From CAWBQO01 sp963790965 (GTDB lineage: Bacteria; Bacteroidota; Rhodothermia; Rhodothermales; DASSAV01), in NCBI GenBank assembly GCA_963790965.1, contig CAWBQO010000006.1:310001-374000 (forward strand): a stretch of 64,000 bases of DNA. Direction: 5' to 3'. This document shows positions 54,770 to 63,170 of the stretch, in pieces. Every line of letters starts with the position of its first letter. Within the stretch, counting starts at the first letter, position 1. Under the pieces are notes generated by a model. It was not told where the DNA came from. It saw only the letters and a program-made list of their open reading frames with translations, and ran no database searches. The translations under genes and the position numbers were made by a program.

Positions 54770-55302
54770 CGAGGCGCGGCGGAGGCGCACCGGGCCGATG
54801 CGCCGGAGATGCGCTTCCGGATGGCTCGTGTGAAATCGGCCCCGGCGGCTTGATCGTTGATGGGCCAGTCGTTACCATACACTCGGCCTTTCTGAACAGC
54901 GGCAACTGTTCACATGCTGAATCGGGAATGTGAATAAGTGGTGGATAACTTAGCTCAACCCCCGGCGACATTCGGCACGGCATCTATGCGCGGTGGGTCG
55001 GCGAGAGCGTCCATCAGCCGCATACTAAACGTAAACGCTTATTTGTAGAATTTTGCGACCGGATGTTGAATGTGCAGGGGCTTTCATGCCAGAAAGCTGA
55101 CCTGCGTGCGCAATGTGAATTAAAGGTGGATAACTTGGCCGTTCTGGGCCGGACGCTTCGGTGATCGGCCTGTTTTTGTCTGTATGCACGAGGCTTCCGC
55201 TGCGCCGGGCTGCGGATGATGTTGGCGGGAAGAGTATAATACCGGAGGAAAAATTCTTCGGATCGCCTCACATGGAGGCGAGCTGGGCGGTAACGATGGA
55301 GT
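54770..55302. promoter_or_regulatory. Probable replication origin (oriC) and dnaA leader
   Basis: 533 bases without a gene between the phosphatase gene and dnaA. Two similar ~28-base blocks occur, at about 54929-54952 and 55114-55137. Each contains a DnaA-box-like GGTGGATAA (54940-54948 and 55125-55133; complement TTATCCACC, one change from TTATCCACA). Eleven bases upstream in each is a TGTGAAT(A/T)A (54929, 55114). AT-rich sequence (CGCTTATTTGTAGAATTTTG at 55036) lies between them. A TATAAT at 55235 may belong to the dnaA promoter. The origin call rests on the dnaA-dnaN context and the box pairs. Confidence 0.7.
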
Positions 55303-56874
55303 ATGGATCAGTCACCTGAACAAGTCTGGGAGCAGTGCCTTGAGCTTATCCGTGGCGCGATCAGCAGACAGAGCTTTAAAACCTGGTTCGAGCCGCTCAA
55401 AGCGGTGAAGCTCGACGTTGAGGAAGACGGCCATCGCAAGCTCGTCGTGCAGCTGCCAAGCCGGTTCTACTTCGAGTGGCTGGAGGAGCACTACTTCGGC
55501 TTGCTCCGCAAGACGATCACGACGGTGCTCGGGCCGCAAGGGCGGCTTTTCTACAGCATCGTCATGGACCGCGACGACCCGGAGAGCGGCCATGCGGGCA
55601 CGAGCGTTCGCCTGCCGGCCCGCCGCCCAACCGACGAACTGCCGCAAGAAGTTGACACGCTGGCCCTTCAGCAGGCGCGGGCGGCGCAGCAACCGGTCTC
55701 GCCCGCCGGAGAGGCCGCGGCGCGCCGGGCGGTTGCGGGGCCTTATGGCCCGGGCGGGCCCTACGCCCCGTCCGGCCCACCCTTCGGCACCCCGCCGGCT
55801 GCCAGCCCGTTTGCCATTCCGGGCATCCGCCGCGCGCCGGTCGAGAGCGGCCTGAACACCTCGTATACCTTTGACCGGTTCATCGAGGGCGACTGCAACC
55901 GCCTCGCGCGGAGCGCCTCGCTCGCAATCGCGCAGCGGCCGGGGCAGACGAGCTTTAACCCATTTCTCGTCTACGGCGGCGTGGGGCTGGGAAAGACGCA
56001 CCTCATCCACGCCATCGGCAACAGCGCACTCGCGGCGGGGACCGCGCAGTCTGTCCTATATATATCGAGCGAGCGGTTTACGAGCGAGTTCGTCCAGGCC
56101 ATCCAGCACAACCGGGTGAACGAGTTTTCGATGTTCTACCGGAATGTCGATCTGCTCGTCGTTGACGACGTGCAGTTTCTCGGCGGTAAGGAAAAAACGC
56201 AGGAAGAGTTCTTCCACGTCTTCAACGCGCTCCATCAGGCCGGCAAGCAGATCGTACTCTCCTCCGATCGTCCTCCGCGCGACATCGAGGGCATCGAAGA
56301 GCGGCTTTTGAGCCGGTTCGGCTGGGGCCTCAGCGCAGACGTGCAGAGCCCCGAGCTTGAAACGCGCATTGCCATCCTGAAGCGCAAGGCCGAGGACGAC
56401 GGCACGGAGCTTTCGCTCGACGTGATCGAGTTCATTGCCCACCACGTTCGCAGCAACATCCGCGAGCTTGAAGGCGCGCTCATTCGCCTGCTTGCCCACG
56501 CAACGATGAACCGGCGCGAGCTTGACCTGACGCTCGCCCGCGAGGTGCTCCGCGACGTGGTGAAGGACACCCGCGTGAACCTCTCGATCGAAGAGCTGCA
56601 GCGCATCGTGTGCGAGTACTTCCAGGTGCCGCCGGACCTCGTTCGCGCCAAAACTCGCAAGCGCGAGGCCGTGCTGGCCCGCCAGGTGGCCATGTATTTT
56701 TGCAAGCAGTACACGCAGCATTCGCTGAAAACCATCGGCCTGCACTTTGGCGGCCGCGACCATTCGACGGTCATCCACGCCATCAACAGCGTGGAAAACC
56801 TGCGGCACACGGATGTGAAGTATCACGACCGTATGGAAGAGCTACGCCACCGGATCGAGCTTCGGAGCCGATGA
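55303..56874 (+). CDS. dnaA: Chromosomal replication initiator DnaA
   Basis: A 523-residue AAA+ initiator. Domain I starts VWEQCLELIRGAISRQSFKT. Domain II is a long Ala/Pro/Gly-rich linker (about residues 120-185, including GPYGPGGPYAPSGPP), longer and lower-complexity than in many bacteria. Domain III has Walker A GGVGLGKTH (about 226) and Walker B VVDDVQFLGG. Domain IV carries the DnaA signature HFGGRDHSTVIHAI (about 482). The ATG at 55303 has GGAG six bases before it. dnaN follows at 112 bases. Confidence 0.98.
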   Translation: MDQSPEQVWEQCLELIRGAISRQSFKTWFEPLKAVKLDVEEDGHRKLVVQLPSRFYFEWLEEHYFGLLRKTITTVLGPQGRLFYSIVMDRDDPESGHAGTSVRLPARRPTDELPQEVDTLALQQARAAQQPVSPAGEAAARRAVAGPYGPGGPYAPSGPPFGTPPAASPFAIPGIRRAPVESGLNTSYTFDRFIEGDCNRLARSASLAIAQRPGQTSFNPFLVYGGVGLGKTHLIHAIGNSALAAGTAQSVLYISSERFTSEFVQAIQHNRVNEFSMFYRNVDLLVVDDVQFLGGKEKTQEEFFHVFNALHQAGKQIVLSSDRPPRDIEGIEERLLSRFGWGLSADVQSPELETRIAILKRKAEDDGTELSLDVIEFIAHHVRSNIRELEGALIRLLAHATMNRRELDLTLAREVLRDVVKDTRVNLSIEELQRIVCEYFQVPPDLVRAKTRKREAVLARQVAMYFCKQYTQHSLKTIGLHFGGRDHSTVIHAINSVENLRHTDVKYHDRMEELRHRIELRSR

Positions 56875-56986
56875 GCGCAGGACCGTGCCGCGCCGCATCC
56901 GTTTCCCGGAACCTGCAAATGCGTGTAGCACTACAGCCGTTTCTGACTTATTTTGCCCTCCTCACCCGGCCAATTCTTTCCGTATT

Positions 56987-58120
56987 ATGAGATTCACTGC
57001 ATCCAGCGCCGACTTGCTCCGCGCGCTCGTCACCGTCGGCGGGGCCGTGCCCACCAAGAGCACCCACGCCATCCTTTCCTGCATTCTGTTCGAGCAAACC
57101 GAGGGGGGACTGCGCCTGAGCGCCAGCGATCTGGAGATCTCCATCATCCAGACCGTTCCCGTCCAGTTTGATCTCGACGCCTCTTCCTCCAGCGGCGTGC
57201 GCGTCGCCGTGCCGGCGCGTCGACTGCTCGATACGCTCCGCGCCCTGCCGGACATTCCCGTCGTGTTCAAGGCAGACGAGGAGTTCAACGTGACCCTGCA
57301 GACGGACCAGGGCCGCTACAAGATGGTGGGCTTTGACGGTGCCGACTTCCCGGCCCTTCCGGACCTCTCGGGCAAATTGCGCGTCGAGACCGATGCCGAC
57401 CGGCTGAGCCGGGCGATTCACACGACGAGCTTTGCCGTCAGCAAGGACGCCCTGCGCCCTGCCATGATGGGCATCTATTTTCAGATACGCGACAGTGGCG
57501 CAAGAATTGTTGCGACCGACGGGCACCGGCTGGTTCGTCTCGACATGGAAGATCTGCGCAGCACTGAGAAGATCGACTTCATCGTGCCCGAGAAAGCGGT
57601 CAATCTCGCCGGCCGCGTTGCGGGCGAAGGCGAATGTACGATCACGGTCGACGGCGGCTACATCGGCTTTGATTTTGGAAACTCCGTCGTGCTGGCCCGG
57701 ATGATCGACGAGACGTACCCGAACTACGAGGCCGTCATTCCGCTCGACAACGAGCGCCGCCTGACGGTGCCGCGTGAGGCCATGCTGGCCGCCGTTCGCC
57801 GCGTGGGCCTGTATTCCTCCAGCATGACCAATCAGATTCGCCTTTCCCTGCAGGCGGACCGGGTTGAGATCTCCGCCGAGGACATCGAGCGCTCCAGCGA
57901 AGCGAAGGAAACCGTGCTGTGCGAGTACGACGGCGAGCCAATGGTGATCGGCTTCAACTCGGTTTACCTCACCGAAGTGCTCAACAACATCGATGCCGAC
58001 GACGTGGTGTTCGAGTTCTCGACGCCGAACCGTGCAGGCGTCGTCACCCCGGGCGAGCAGCCGCCAAAGGAGACGATCCTGATGCTCATCATGCCGGTCA
58101 TGCTGAACACGCTGGCCTGA
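56987..58120 (+). CDS. dnaN: DNA polymerase III sliding clamp (beta subunit)
   Basis: A 377-residue clamp with the three-domain DnaN architecture. The start is MRFTASSADLLRALVTVGGA, then VPTKSTHAILSCI, VRVAVPARRLLDTLRALP, PAMMGIYFQI, ATDGHRLVRL and a C-terminal ILMLIMPVML. The ATG at 56987 gives the conserved N terminus; the longer frame to 56885 is spacer. It clamps the replicative polymerase on DNA and lies directly after dnaA, the ancestral order. Confidence 0.98.
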   Translation: MRFTASSADLLRALVTVGGAVPTKSTHAILSCILFEQTEGGLRLSASDLEISIIQTVPVQFDLDASSSSGVRVAVPARRLLDTLRALPDIPVVFKADEEFNVTLQTDQGRYKMVGFDGADFPALPDLSGKLRVETDADRLSRAIHTTSFAVSKDALRPAMMGIYFQIRDSGARIVATDGHRLVRLDMEDLRSTEKIDFIVPEKAVNLAGRVAGEGECTITVDGGYIGFDFGNSVVLARMIDETYPNYEAVIPLDNERRLTVPREAMLAAVRRVGLYSSSMTNQIRLSLQADRVEISAEDIERSSEAKETVLCEYDGEPMVIGFNSVYLTEVLNNIDADDVVFEFSTPNRAGVVTPGEQPPKETILMLIMPVMLNTLA

Positions 58121-58210
58121 CATTTTTGCCGATCCGCATCGCGACTGAACGGGGTCGAAGCTCATGGTGGGGCACGAAGGGTCGTGCCTCTACCTGTTTA
58201 ACGTAGCCTC

Positions 58211-59869
58211 ATGCCGAGACGCGCCGCCTGGCTGCTCCTTCTGCCCGTGGGCCTCGTGCTGGCGGGATATGTCCTGTATCCGGCGCTGGCGACGTTCGCC
58301 CTCGGCCTTCAGCCGGAGAACGTCGCCGCTCTGTTTCCGTCCGCGCGGTCGGCAAACGTGCGCGCGCTCGTCAACTCGGTCGTTATCTCGCTGTGGACGG
58401 TGCTCGGGGCGGGCGTTCTCGGTACCGCGCTTGCCACGTTCTTCTACCGCTTCGACTTTCCGCTGCGCCGGACCCTCACGGCGGTAGCGGCGCTTCCGCT
58501 GGCATTGCCTCCGCTCGTGGGCGTGCTGGCGTTCCTCTTTCTCTACGGCGAAAGCGGCATCTTGCCGAGGGGACTGCAACTGCTGCTCGGTCTTGAGAAC
58601 GTGCCCTTCGCTTTCGAAGGACTATGGGCGGTGTGGCTCGTCCACGTGTATTCGATGTACGTGTATTTTTACCTCTTCGTGAGCGCCGGATTGCGGGGGA
58701 TCGACGGCAGTCTCATCCAGGCCTCCGAAGGACTCGGGGCCGGCGGGTTCTACACGTTCAGGCGCGTCGTGCTTCCGCTCGTTCGCCCGCAGATGCTGAG
58801 CGCGGCGCTCCTGGTGTTCATGATTTCGATGGCGTCCTTCACCGCCCCGCTGCTCTTCGCTGGGACGGAGCCGTTCCTGACGCTGCAGATCTACAACTAC
58901 AAGATGAACGGCAACATGGGCCTCTCGGCATCCGTGTCCACCCTGCTGACGGCGATCTGCCTCGTCTTCCTGCTTTTCATCGAACTCGGCGGACGGGGCG
59001 CGGCGGTTGGCGCTTCGAAAGGAGCCGCCGCGCCCCCGCGCCCGCTCAGGAGCGGCGCGGCAAGGGTGCCTGCGGTGGGGGCCGCCGTCCTCCTGCTCGT
59101 CCTGCTGCTGCTGCCCATCTTTACCATCGTGCTGATCTCCTTTGCGGAGGAGGGAAGCTGGACGTACCAGATTTTGCCTTCTGCCTACACGCTCGGCAAC
59201 TACGCGGCCCTCTTCGCCGACCCCGACGTGCTCGATCCGATCCTGAACAGCCTCCGCATGGCCGCGCTCGCGACGGCGGGAAACGTGCTCTTCGGCGTTG
59301 CGGCGGCGCTTCTCATCGCAAAGTCGAAGTTGCCCGGCCGAACGGTGATCCGCCTGCTGACGGCGCTTCCGTTCGCCATTCCCGGAACGGTGATCGCGCT
59401 CAACCTCATCGTGACCTTCAATCAGCCGACGCTCCCGGGCTTCGGCGGCATCCTTGTCGGAACCTTCTGGATTCTGCCGCTCGCCTACTTTATCCGCAAC
59501 ATTCCGCTCGTCGTTCGCTCCACGACCGCTGCGCTCGAGCGCTACGATGATCGGCTGACAGAAGCCTCGTCCGACCTCGGCGCCACCTACCGGACGACGC
59601 TCCGCCGCGTGGTCATGCCGTTCATCATGCCGGGTGTTCTCGCCGGAACGCTGCTGGCCTTCGTCACCGCGCTTGGCGAGTTCGTCTCGTCGATCATGCT
59701 CTACGTCTACGGCAACCGGCCGATCAGCGTTGAAATTCTGTCGCAGCTCCGCATCTACGAATTCGGCGGCGCGGCGGCATACAGCGTGCTCTTGATGCTG
59801 CTGATCGGAGCGTCAACGCTCGTCATGCGCCGCATAGGCTCGCCCGGCGGGGCGGCAGCGGGGCTTTAG
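58211..59869 (+). CDS. Two-domain ABC transporter permease (FbpB/ThiP-like)
   Basis: A 552-residue membrane protein with two BPD_transp_1 domains fused in one chain, about 12 helices. The EAA loops are EGLGAGGFYTFRRVVLPLVR (first half) and EASSDLGATYRTTLRRVVMP (second half). This fused layout is typical of permeases for ferric iron (FbpB) or thiamine/spermidine-like ligands. The binding protein and ATPase genes are not adjacent, so the substrate is not decided. It lies 90 bases after dnaN. Confidence 0.9.
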   Translation: MPRRAAWLLLLPVGLVLAGYVLYPALATFALGLQPENVAALFPSARSANVRALVNSVVISLWTVLGAGVLGTALATFFYRFDFPLRRTLTAVAALPLALPPLVGVLAFLFLYGESGILPRGLQLLLGLENVPFAFEGLWAVWLVHVYSMYVYFYLFVSAGLRGIDGSLIQASEGLGAGGFYTFRRVVLPLVRPQMLSAALLVFMISMASFTAPLLFAGTEPFLTLQIYNYKMNGNMGLSASVSTLLTAICLVFLLFIELGGRGAAVGASKGAAAPPRPLRSGAARVPAVGAAVLLLVLLLLPIFTIVLISFAEEGSWTYQILPSAYTLGNYAALFADPDVLDPILNSLRMAALATAGNVLFGVAAALLIAKSKLPGRTVIRLLTALPFAIPGTVIALNLIVTFNQPTLPGFGGILVGTFWILPLAYFIRNIPLVVRSTTAALERYDDRLTEASSDLGATYRTTLRRVVMPFIMPGVLAGTLLAFVTALGEFVSSIMLYVYGNRPISVEILSQLRIYEFGGAAAYSVLLMLLIGASTLVMRRIGSPGGAAAGL

Positions 59870-59981
59870 TGGGAGTGAACCAGCGCTTCCATCTAATTAG
59901 TTACAGTTGATGGTGGGCAGCCAATCGCTTGCATCGTTAGACCCGGGTCGGAGAGTCACGCACAAACAACACGGCAGCGCT

Positions 59982-60239
59982 ATGAGCGGCAACTTCATCG
60001 GGTACCTGATCGGATACATCATCGTCGTAGCCGGCGTCGGGTACGGCCTTTCCCTTGCTGGCGTCCCCTCGGAGTGGATCATCGCGGTCGTGCTCGTGCT
60101 GATTGGTCTTGGCATCGTCTACGCCCTTTCGCGCTCAAACCGCGACACGGCCGCTCGGGGCGCAAGTCAAGAAACTAAAACGACGCGCGAGAACGGCCCG
60201 GCGGGCGAAAGCACGACCACCTCGCGCCGGTTCGACTGA
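59982..60239 (+). CDS. Small two-helix membrane protein
   Basis: 85 residues from the ATG at 59982. It has two membrane helices (FIGYLIGYIIVVAGVGYGL and WIIAVVLVLIGLGIVYAL) followed by a hydrophilic Thr/Arg/Ser-rich tail. No family was recognised. The helices and the normal start give reasonable support. About 275 bases of non-coding sequence follow, including a TACCTTTG at 60377 that fits the Bacteroidota -7 consensus, though no matching -33 was seen. Confidence 0.65.
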   Translation: MSGNFIGYLIGYIIVVAGVGYGLSLAGVPSEWIIAVVLVLIGLGIVYALSRSNRDTAARGASQETKTTRENGPAGESTTTSRRFD

Positions 60240-60515
60240 TTCGCCTGCACGCGCCTTTTTGCCGGATCCTCAGCGCAAGATCGCGCGTCCTCCCGGGCCG
60301 CTCCCGATGTTTCAGGCCGAGCAGCGCGAGTAGGGGGCGTTGTTTCCGGCTCAATGGGAAAGGCGTCCAGGATCTTTACCTTTGTAGCGCATCTGCAGCG
60401 CAGCCCTTTACCGCTCCGTCACGGTTGAAGATGCACCTTAGCCGCCGGCCATCGTAATGAGGGCGACCGGACCTTCGCGCGACGCCGGTCAACCTGTAGT
60501 AACGTTTCATCAGCC

Positions 60516-61040
60516 ATGTCCACCGCCGCTTCGCTCGACCTCGCCGCTCAGATTGTCCTCAGCCACAGCGGCGATTCTATGAAAGGGATCGACGCGCTGG
60601 CTCAGCAAATGCTTGCGGCCAGCGAAGCCATCGTGTGGGAAGTGGACGCGACGAACCTTCGCTTCAAGTACGTCAGCCCTTCGGCCGAGATGGTGCTGGG
60701 GTATCCCGTCGCGCGCTGGCTGCAGGAATCGTCCTTTTGGTCGGATCACGTGGTCTACGAAGAGGACAGGCCGGAAGCCATCTCAGCCCTTGCCCTGAGC
60801 ATGGGCAACGGAGTTGATGGGGACGTTACGGTTCGGCTCTTGAACGCCGCGGGGCGCATTCGGCCCTTCCGCATGTTCATCCACGTCGTGCCGAGCGAGC
60901 GCGGCGTCGCCACGCGCCTTCGCGGCCTGCTCGTCGCAGTACAGCCCTCCGCAAGTGATGAACCCTTACTTACCGGTACCGGAAGGCTGCCCCACACGCA
61001 GGACGCCGCCCTGCCCCGCCTCTCGCCGCCGTTGCAATAG
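60516..61040 (+). CDS. PAS-domain protein without output domain
   Basis: A 174-residue protein with one PAS fold (about residues 30-145): AIVWEVDATNLRFKYVSPSA, EMVLGYPVARWLQESSFW, VYEEDRPEAI and FRMFIHVVPSE. The C-terminal 25 residues are short and unstructured, with no kinase or GGDEF domain. It is followed 161 bases later by a single-domain receiver gene, suggesting an orphan sensing pair. Confidence 0.8.
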   Translation: MSTAASLDLAAQIVLSHSGDSMKGIDALAQQMLAASEAIVWEVDATNLRFKYVSPSAEMVLGYPVARWLQESSFWSDHVVYEEDRPEAISALALSMGNGVDGDVTVRLLNAAGRIRPFRMFIHVVPSERGVATRLRGLLVAVQPSASDEPLLTGTGRLPHTQDAALPRLSPPLQ

Positions 61041-61201
61041 TGCCGCTCGTCCCGTGAACTCGGTGTGTAAGCAAGCACATTGAGGAACCAGCAGGAAAAC
61101 ACCGAATATGAAGAGGCTATCCCGGCTCCTTTATCGAAGCGGCACGGTTCATGTTACCGGAATGGCCATAGCGCTTGAATGACCATCCCTTTGTTCGATC
61201 T

Positions 61202-61663
61202 ATGGCAACGCAAAGCAGACTCTCAACCATCCTGATTGCCGAAGACGACGCCGACGACATGGCGATCACGATGCGCGCGCTGCGCGACGGCCTGCCGGAT
61301 GCTGCCATCAAGACCGTACGCGACGGCGAGGAACTGATGGATTATCTCCGCTTCCGGGGCGAATTTACCCAGAAAGAGGAAGCCCCGCGTCCGGCGCTCA
61401 TTCTGCTCGACCTGAATATGCCGCGCAAAAGCGGCCGCGAAGCCCTCGCCGAAATCAAGGCCGATGCCGCCCTGCGCACGCTCCCCATCGTCGTGCTGAC
61501 GACCTCGAACGCGCAGATCGACGTGGACTCCAGCTACAGCGCGGGAGCCAATGCCTACATGACGAAGCCGCTCTCCTATTCGGACATGCTGGCGTCCATG
61601 AAGGCGCTCACCGACTTCTGGTTCAACCGCGCCGTCCTGCCGGACGAGCCGGAAGACAACTGA
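61202..61663 (+). CDS. Single-domain response regulator (Rcp1-like receiver)
   Basis: A receiver protein of about 153 residues. It has the acidic cluster ILIAEDDADDMAITMRAL, phosphoacceptor in LILLDLNMPRKSG (about residue 69), Thr/Ser in VLTTSNAQ and Lys in YMTKPLSY (about 121). The DLNMPRKSGRE pattern resembles Rcp1-type receivers that pair with phytochrome-like or hybrid kinases. The ATG at 61202 is preferred over TTG at 61175. No kinase is present nearby. Confidence 0.9.
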   Translation: MATQSRLSTILIAEDDADDMAITMRALRDGLPDAAIKTVRDGEELMDYLRFRGEFTQKEEAPRPALILLDLNMPRKSGREALAEIKADAALRTLPIVVLTTSNAQIDVDSSYSAGANAYMTKPLSYSDMLASMKALTDFWFNRAVLPDEPEDN

Positions 61664-61679
61664 CGTACGCCTCTCGAGC

Positions 61680-62840
61680 CTACATCAGCAAGAAGCCTTC
61701 GTTGAGAAGCTCGGTGATGAGATCGGCGCATGAACGGCGGTCGAGGCACGGCGCAAGCGACTTGCCGTCCAGCCTCTCCCCACCCGTAAGCAGCAGCGCA
61801 AGCGGATCGGCTTCGGACGTCAACGGGTAAGCGCGGCCCGAGACGAACAAAGTCGCCCCGCCCTTCTCGTGCCGGGTAAAGGCGAACCGCGCCTGCGGCG
61901 CGCGCTCCAGCACGCCGCCAGCCCTCACGGCTCCCTGCCAGTCGTTTTCCGCGATAGGCTCATAGGGTGGAACGGGATCGTTGCCGCGCTTGCTTTCCGT
62001 CATGTGGGTGCCGAACCAGGCGTCTATTGCCTCATCAGTGAGGTAACTCCGAACAATACCGCGAACGCGGGCGAGCGTCGCCGGAGTTATTTCGCCGGGG
62101 TAAAGTTGCGGGCGCAGATCGGGGTCCGCGTAGCGCGCTTCCGGATCGATGCGGTCGAGCAGCGTTGCAAGGAAGCCTGACAGAATCTCCTCATGGCTCG
62201 GCGCGCGAAAGCCGACCGAGAACGTCATGCAGTCGTCGAGGGCGATGCCGTTGTGCGGCACGCGAGGCGGCAGGTATAGCAGATCGCCGGGTTCAAGAAT
62301 CCATTCCTCCTCGGCTACGAAGTTCTGCAGAATGCGCACGTCGAGGTCCGGCACAAGCACTTCTTCCTCCATCGGCTCGCGCATGATCTGCCAGCGCCTT
62401 TTGCCCCGCGCCTGAAGCAAGAACACGTCATAGGAGTCGATGTGCGGCCCCACCCCGCCGGCACGGGGCGCGTAGCTCACCATGACGTCGTCGATACGCC
62501 AACTCGGGATGAACTGGAAAGCGTCGCGCAGCGCTGCCACCTCCGGCACGTACTGATCAACCTCCTGCACGAGCAAGGACCAGTGTCCATCCGGGAGATC
62601 GGCGAAGTCCTCTTCCATAAAAGGCCCGAAGCGGAGCTGCCACGGGTAGTCGCCTCCTTCTTCTTGAATGAGGCGCGCCGTCACGCCCTCTTCGCACGCA
62701 AGCCCGGCCAGGTCCTCGGGGCTAACCGGGGACTCGAAGTCCGGAATGGCTCCGCGAATGAGCAGCGGCTTCTTTTGCCAGTAATCTTTGAGAAAGGCAG
62801 CCGGCGTCAGTTCGCCGAGGTGCAGCGTGGGTACGGTCAT
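61680..62840 (-). CDS. JmjC/cupin 2-oxoglutarate-dependent oxygenase (RoxA/YcfD-like)
   Basis: A protein of about 386 residues of the ribosomal-oxygenase type. The start MTVPTLHLGELTPAAFLKDY and WQKKPLLIRGAI are typical of RoxA. The Fe(II) ligands are in GVGPHIDSYDVFLLQ (His-x-Asp, about residue 132) and LPPRVPHNGIAL (distal His). KRRWQI is the 2-oxoglutarate Lys region. The C terminus has a winged-helix-like region. E. coli YcfD hydroxylates Arg-81 of ribosomal protein L16; the target here is inferred to be similar. The upstream start at 62900 would overlap the preceding gene, so 62840 is used. Confidence 0.9.
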   Translation of the reverse strand: MTVPTLHLGELTPAAFLKDYWQKKPLLIRGAIPDFESPVSPEDLAGLACEEGVTARLIQEEGGDYPWQLRFGPFMEEDFADLPDGHWSLLVQEVDQYVPEVAALRDAFQFIPSWRIDDVMVSYAPRAGGVGPHIDSYDVFLLQARGKRRWQIMREPMEEEVLVPDLDVRILQNFVAEEEWILEPGDLLYLPPRVPHNGIALDDCMTFSVGFRAPSHEEILSGFLATLLDRIDPEARYADPDLRPQLYPGEITPATLARVRGIVRSYLTDEAIDAWFGTHMTESKRGNDPVPPYEPIAENDWQGAVRAGGVLERAPQARFAFTRHEKGGATLFVSGRAYPLTSEADPLALLLTGGERLDGKSLAPCLDRRSCADLITELLNEGFLLM

Positions 62841-62877
62841 ATGCAGTAGGGGAATAAAAAGCCCGCGCCGCGGCGCG

Positions 62878-63078
62878 TCAGAGCTGCGCGTCGAGTTCAT
62901 TTAGGAGCGCCGCCCGTTCTTCCGGAGAGAGCGTGTCCGCATCGACCTCCGGCGGACCCGCGGGCGTAGCGGGCGGGAAGTCTCCCTCGCCGCCGGAAAG
63001 AAGCACGGCAACCGTCGCGAAGAGGCCGGTGGCAATGGAAGTGACGATCAGCACGTGAAAAAGCTTGTTCATCTGCAT
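62878..63078 (-). CDS. Small single-pass membrane protein
   Basis: A 66-residue protein with an N-terminal membrane helix (LFHVLIVTSIATGLFATVAV) and an acidic, Pro-rich C-terminal tail (DADTLSPEERAALLNELDAQ). No family was recognised. It precedes the JmjC-type oxygenase gene by 37 bases on the same strand. Its stop overlaps a CGCGCCGCGGCGCG palindrome followed by CTTTTTA, possibly a weak terminator or attenuator between the two genes. Confidence 0.6.
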   Translation of the reverse strand: MQMNKLFHVLIVTSIATGLFATVAVLLSGGEGDFPPATPAGPPEVDADTLSPEERAALLNELDAQL

Positions 63079-63170
63079 AGGAGGTTGGGTGAAGCTGAAG
63101 AGTGGTACCCTGTGGTGCCGGTGAAGTGCAGCCGGATGTTGAGAAACTTGCGGAAAAGGCCGCCCGTGTG

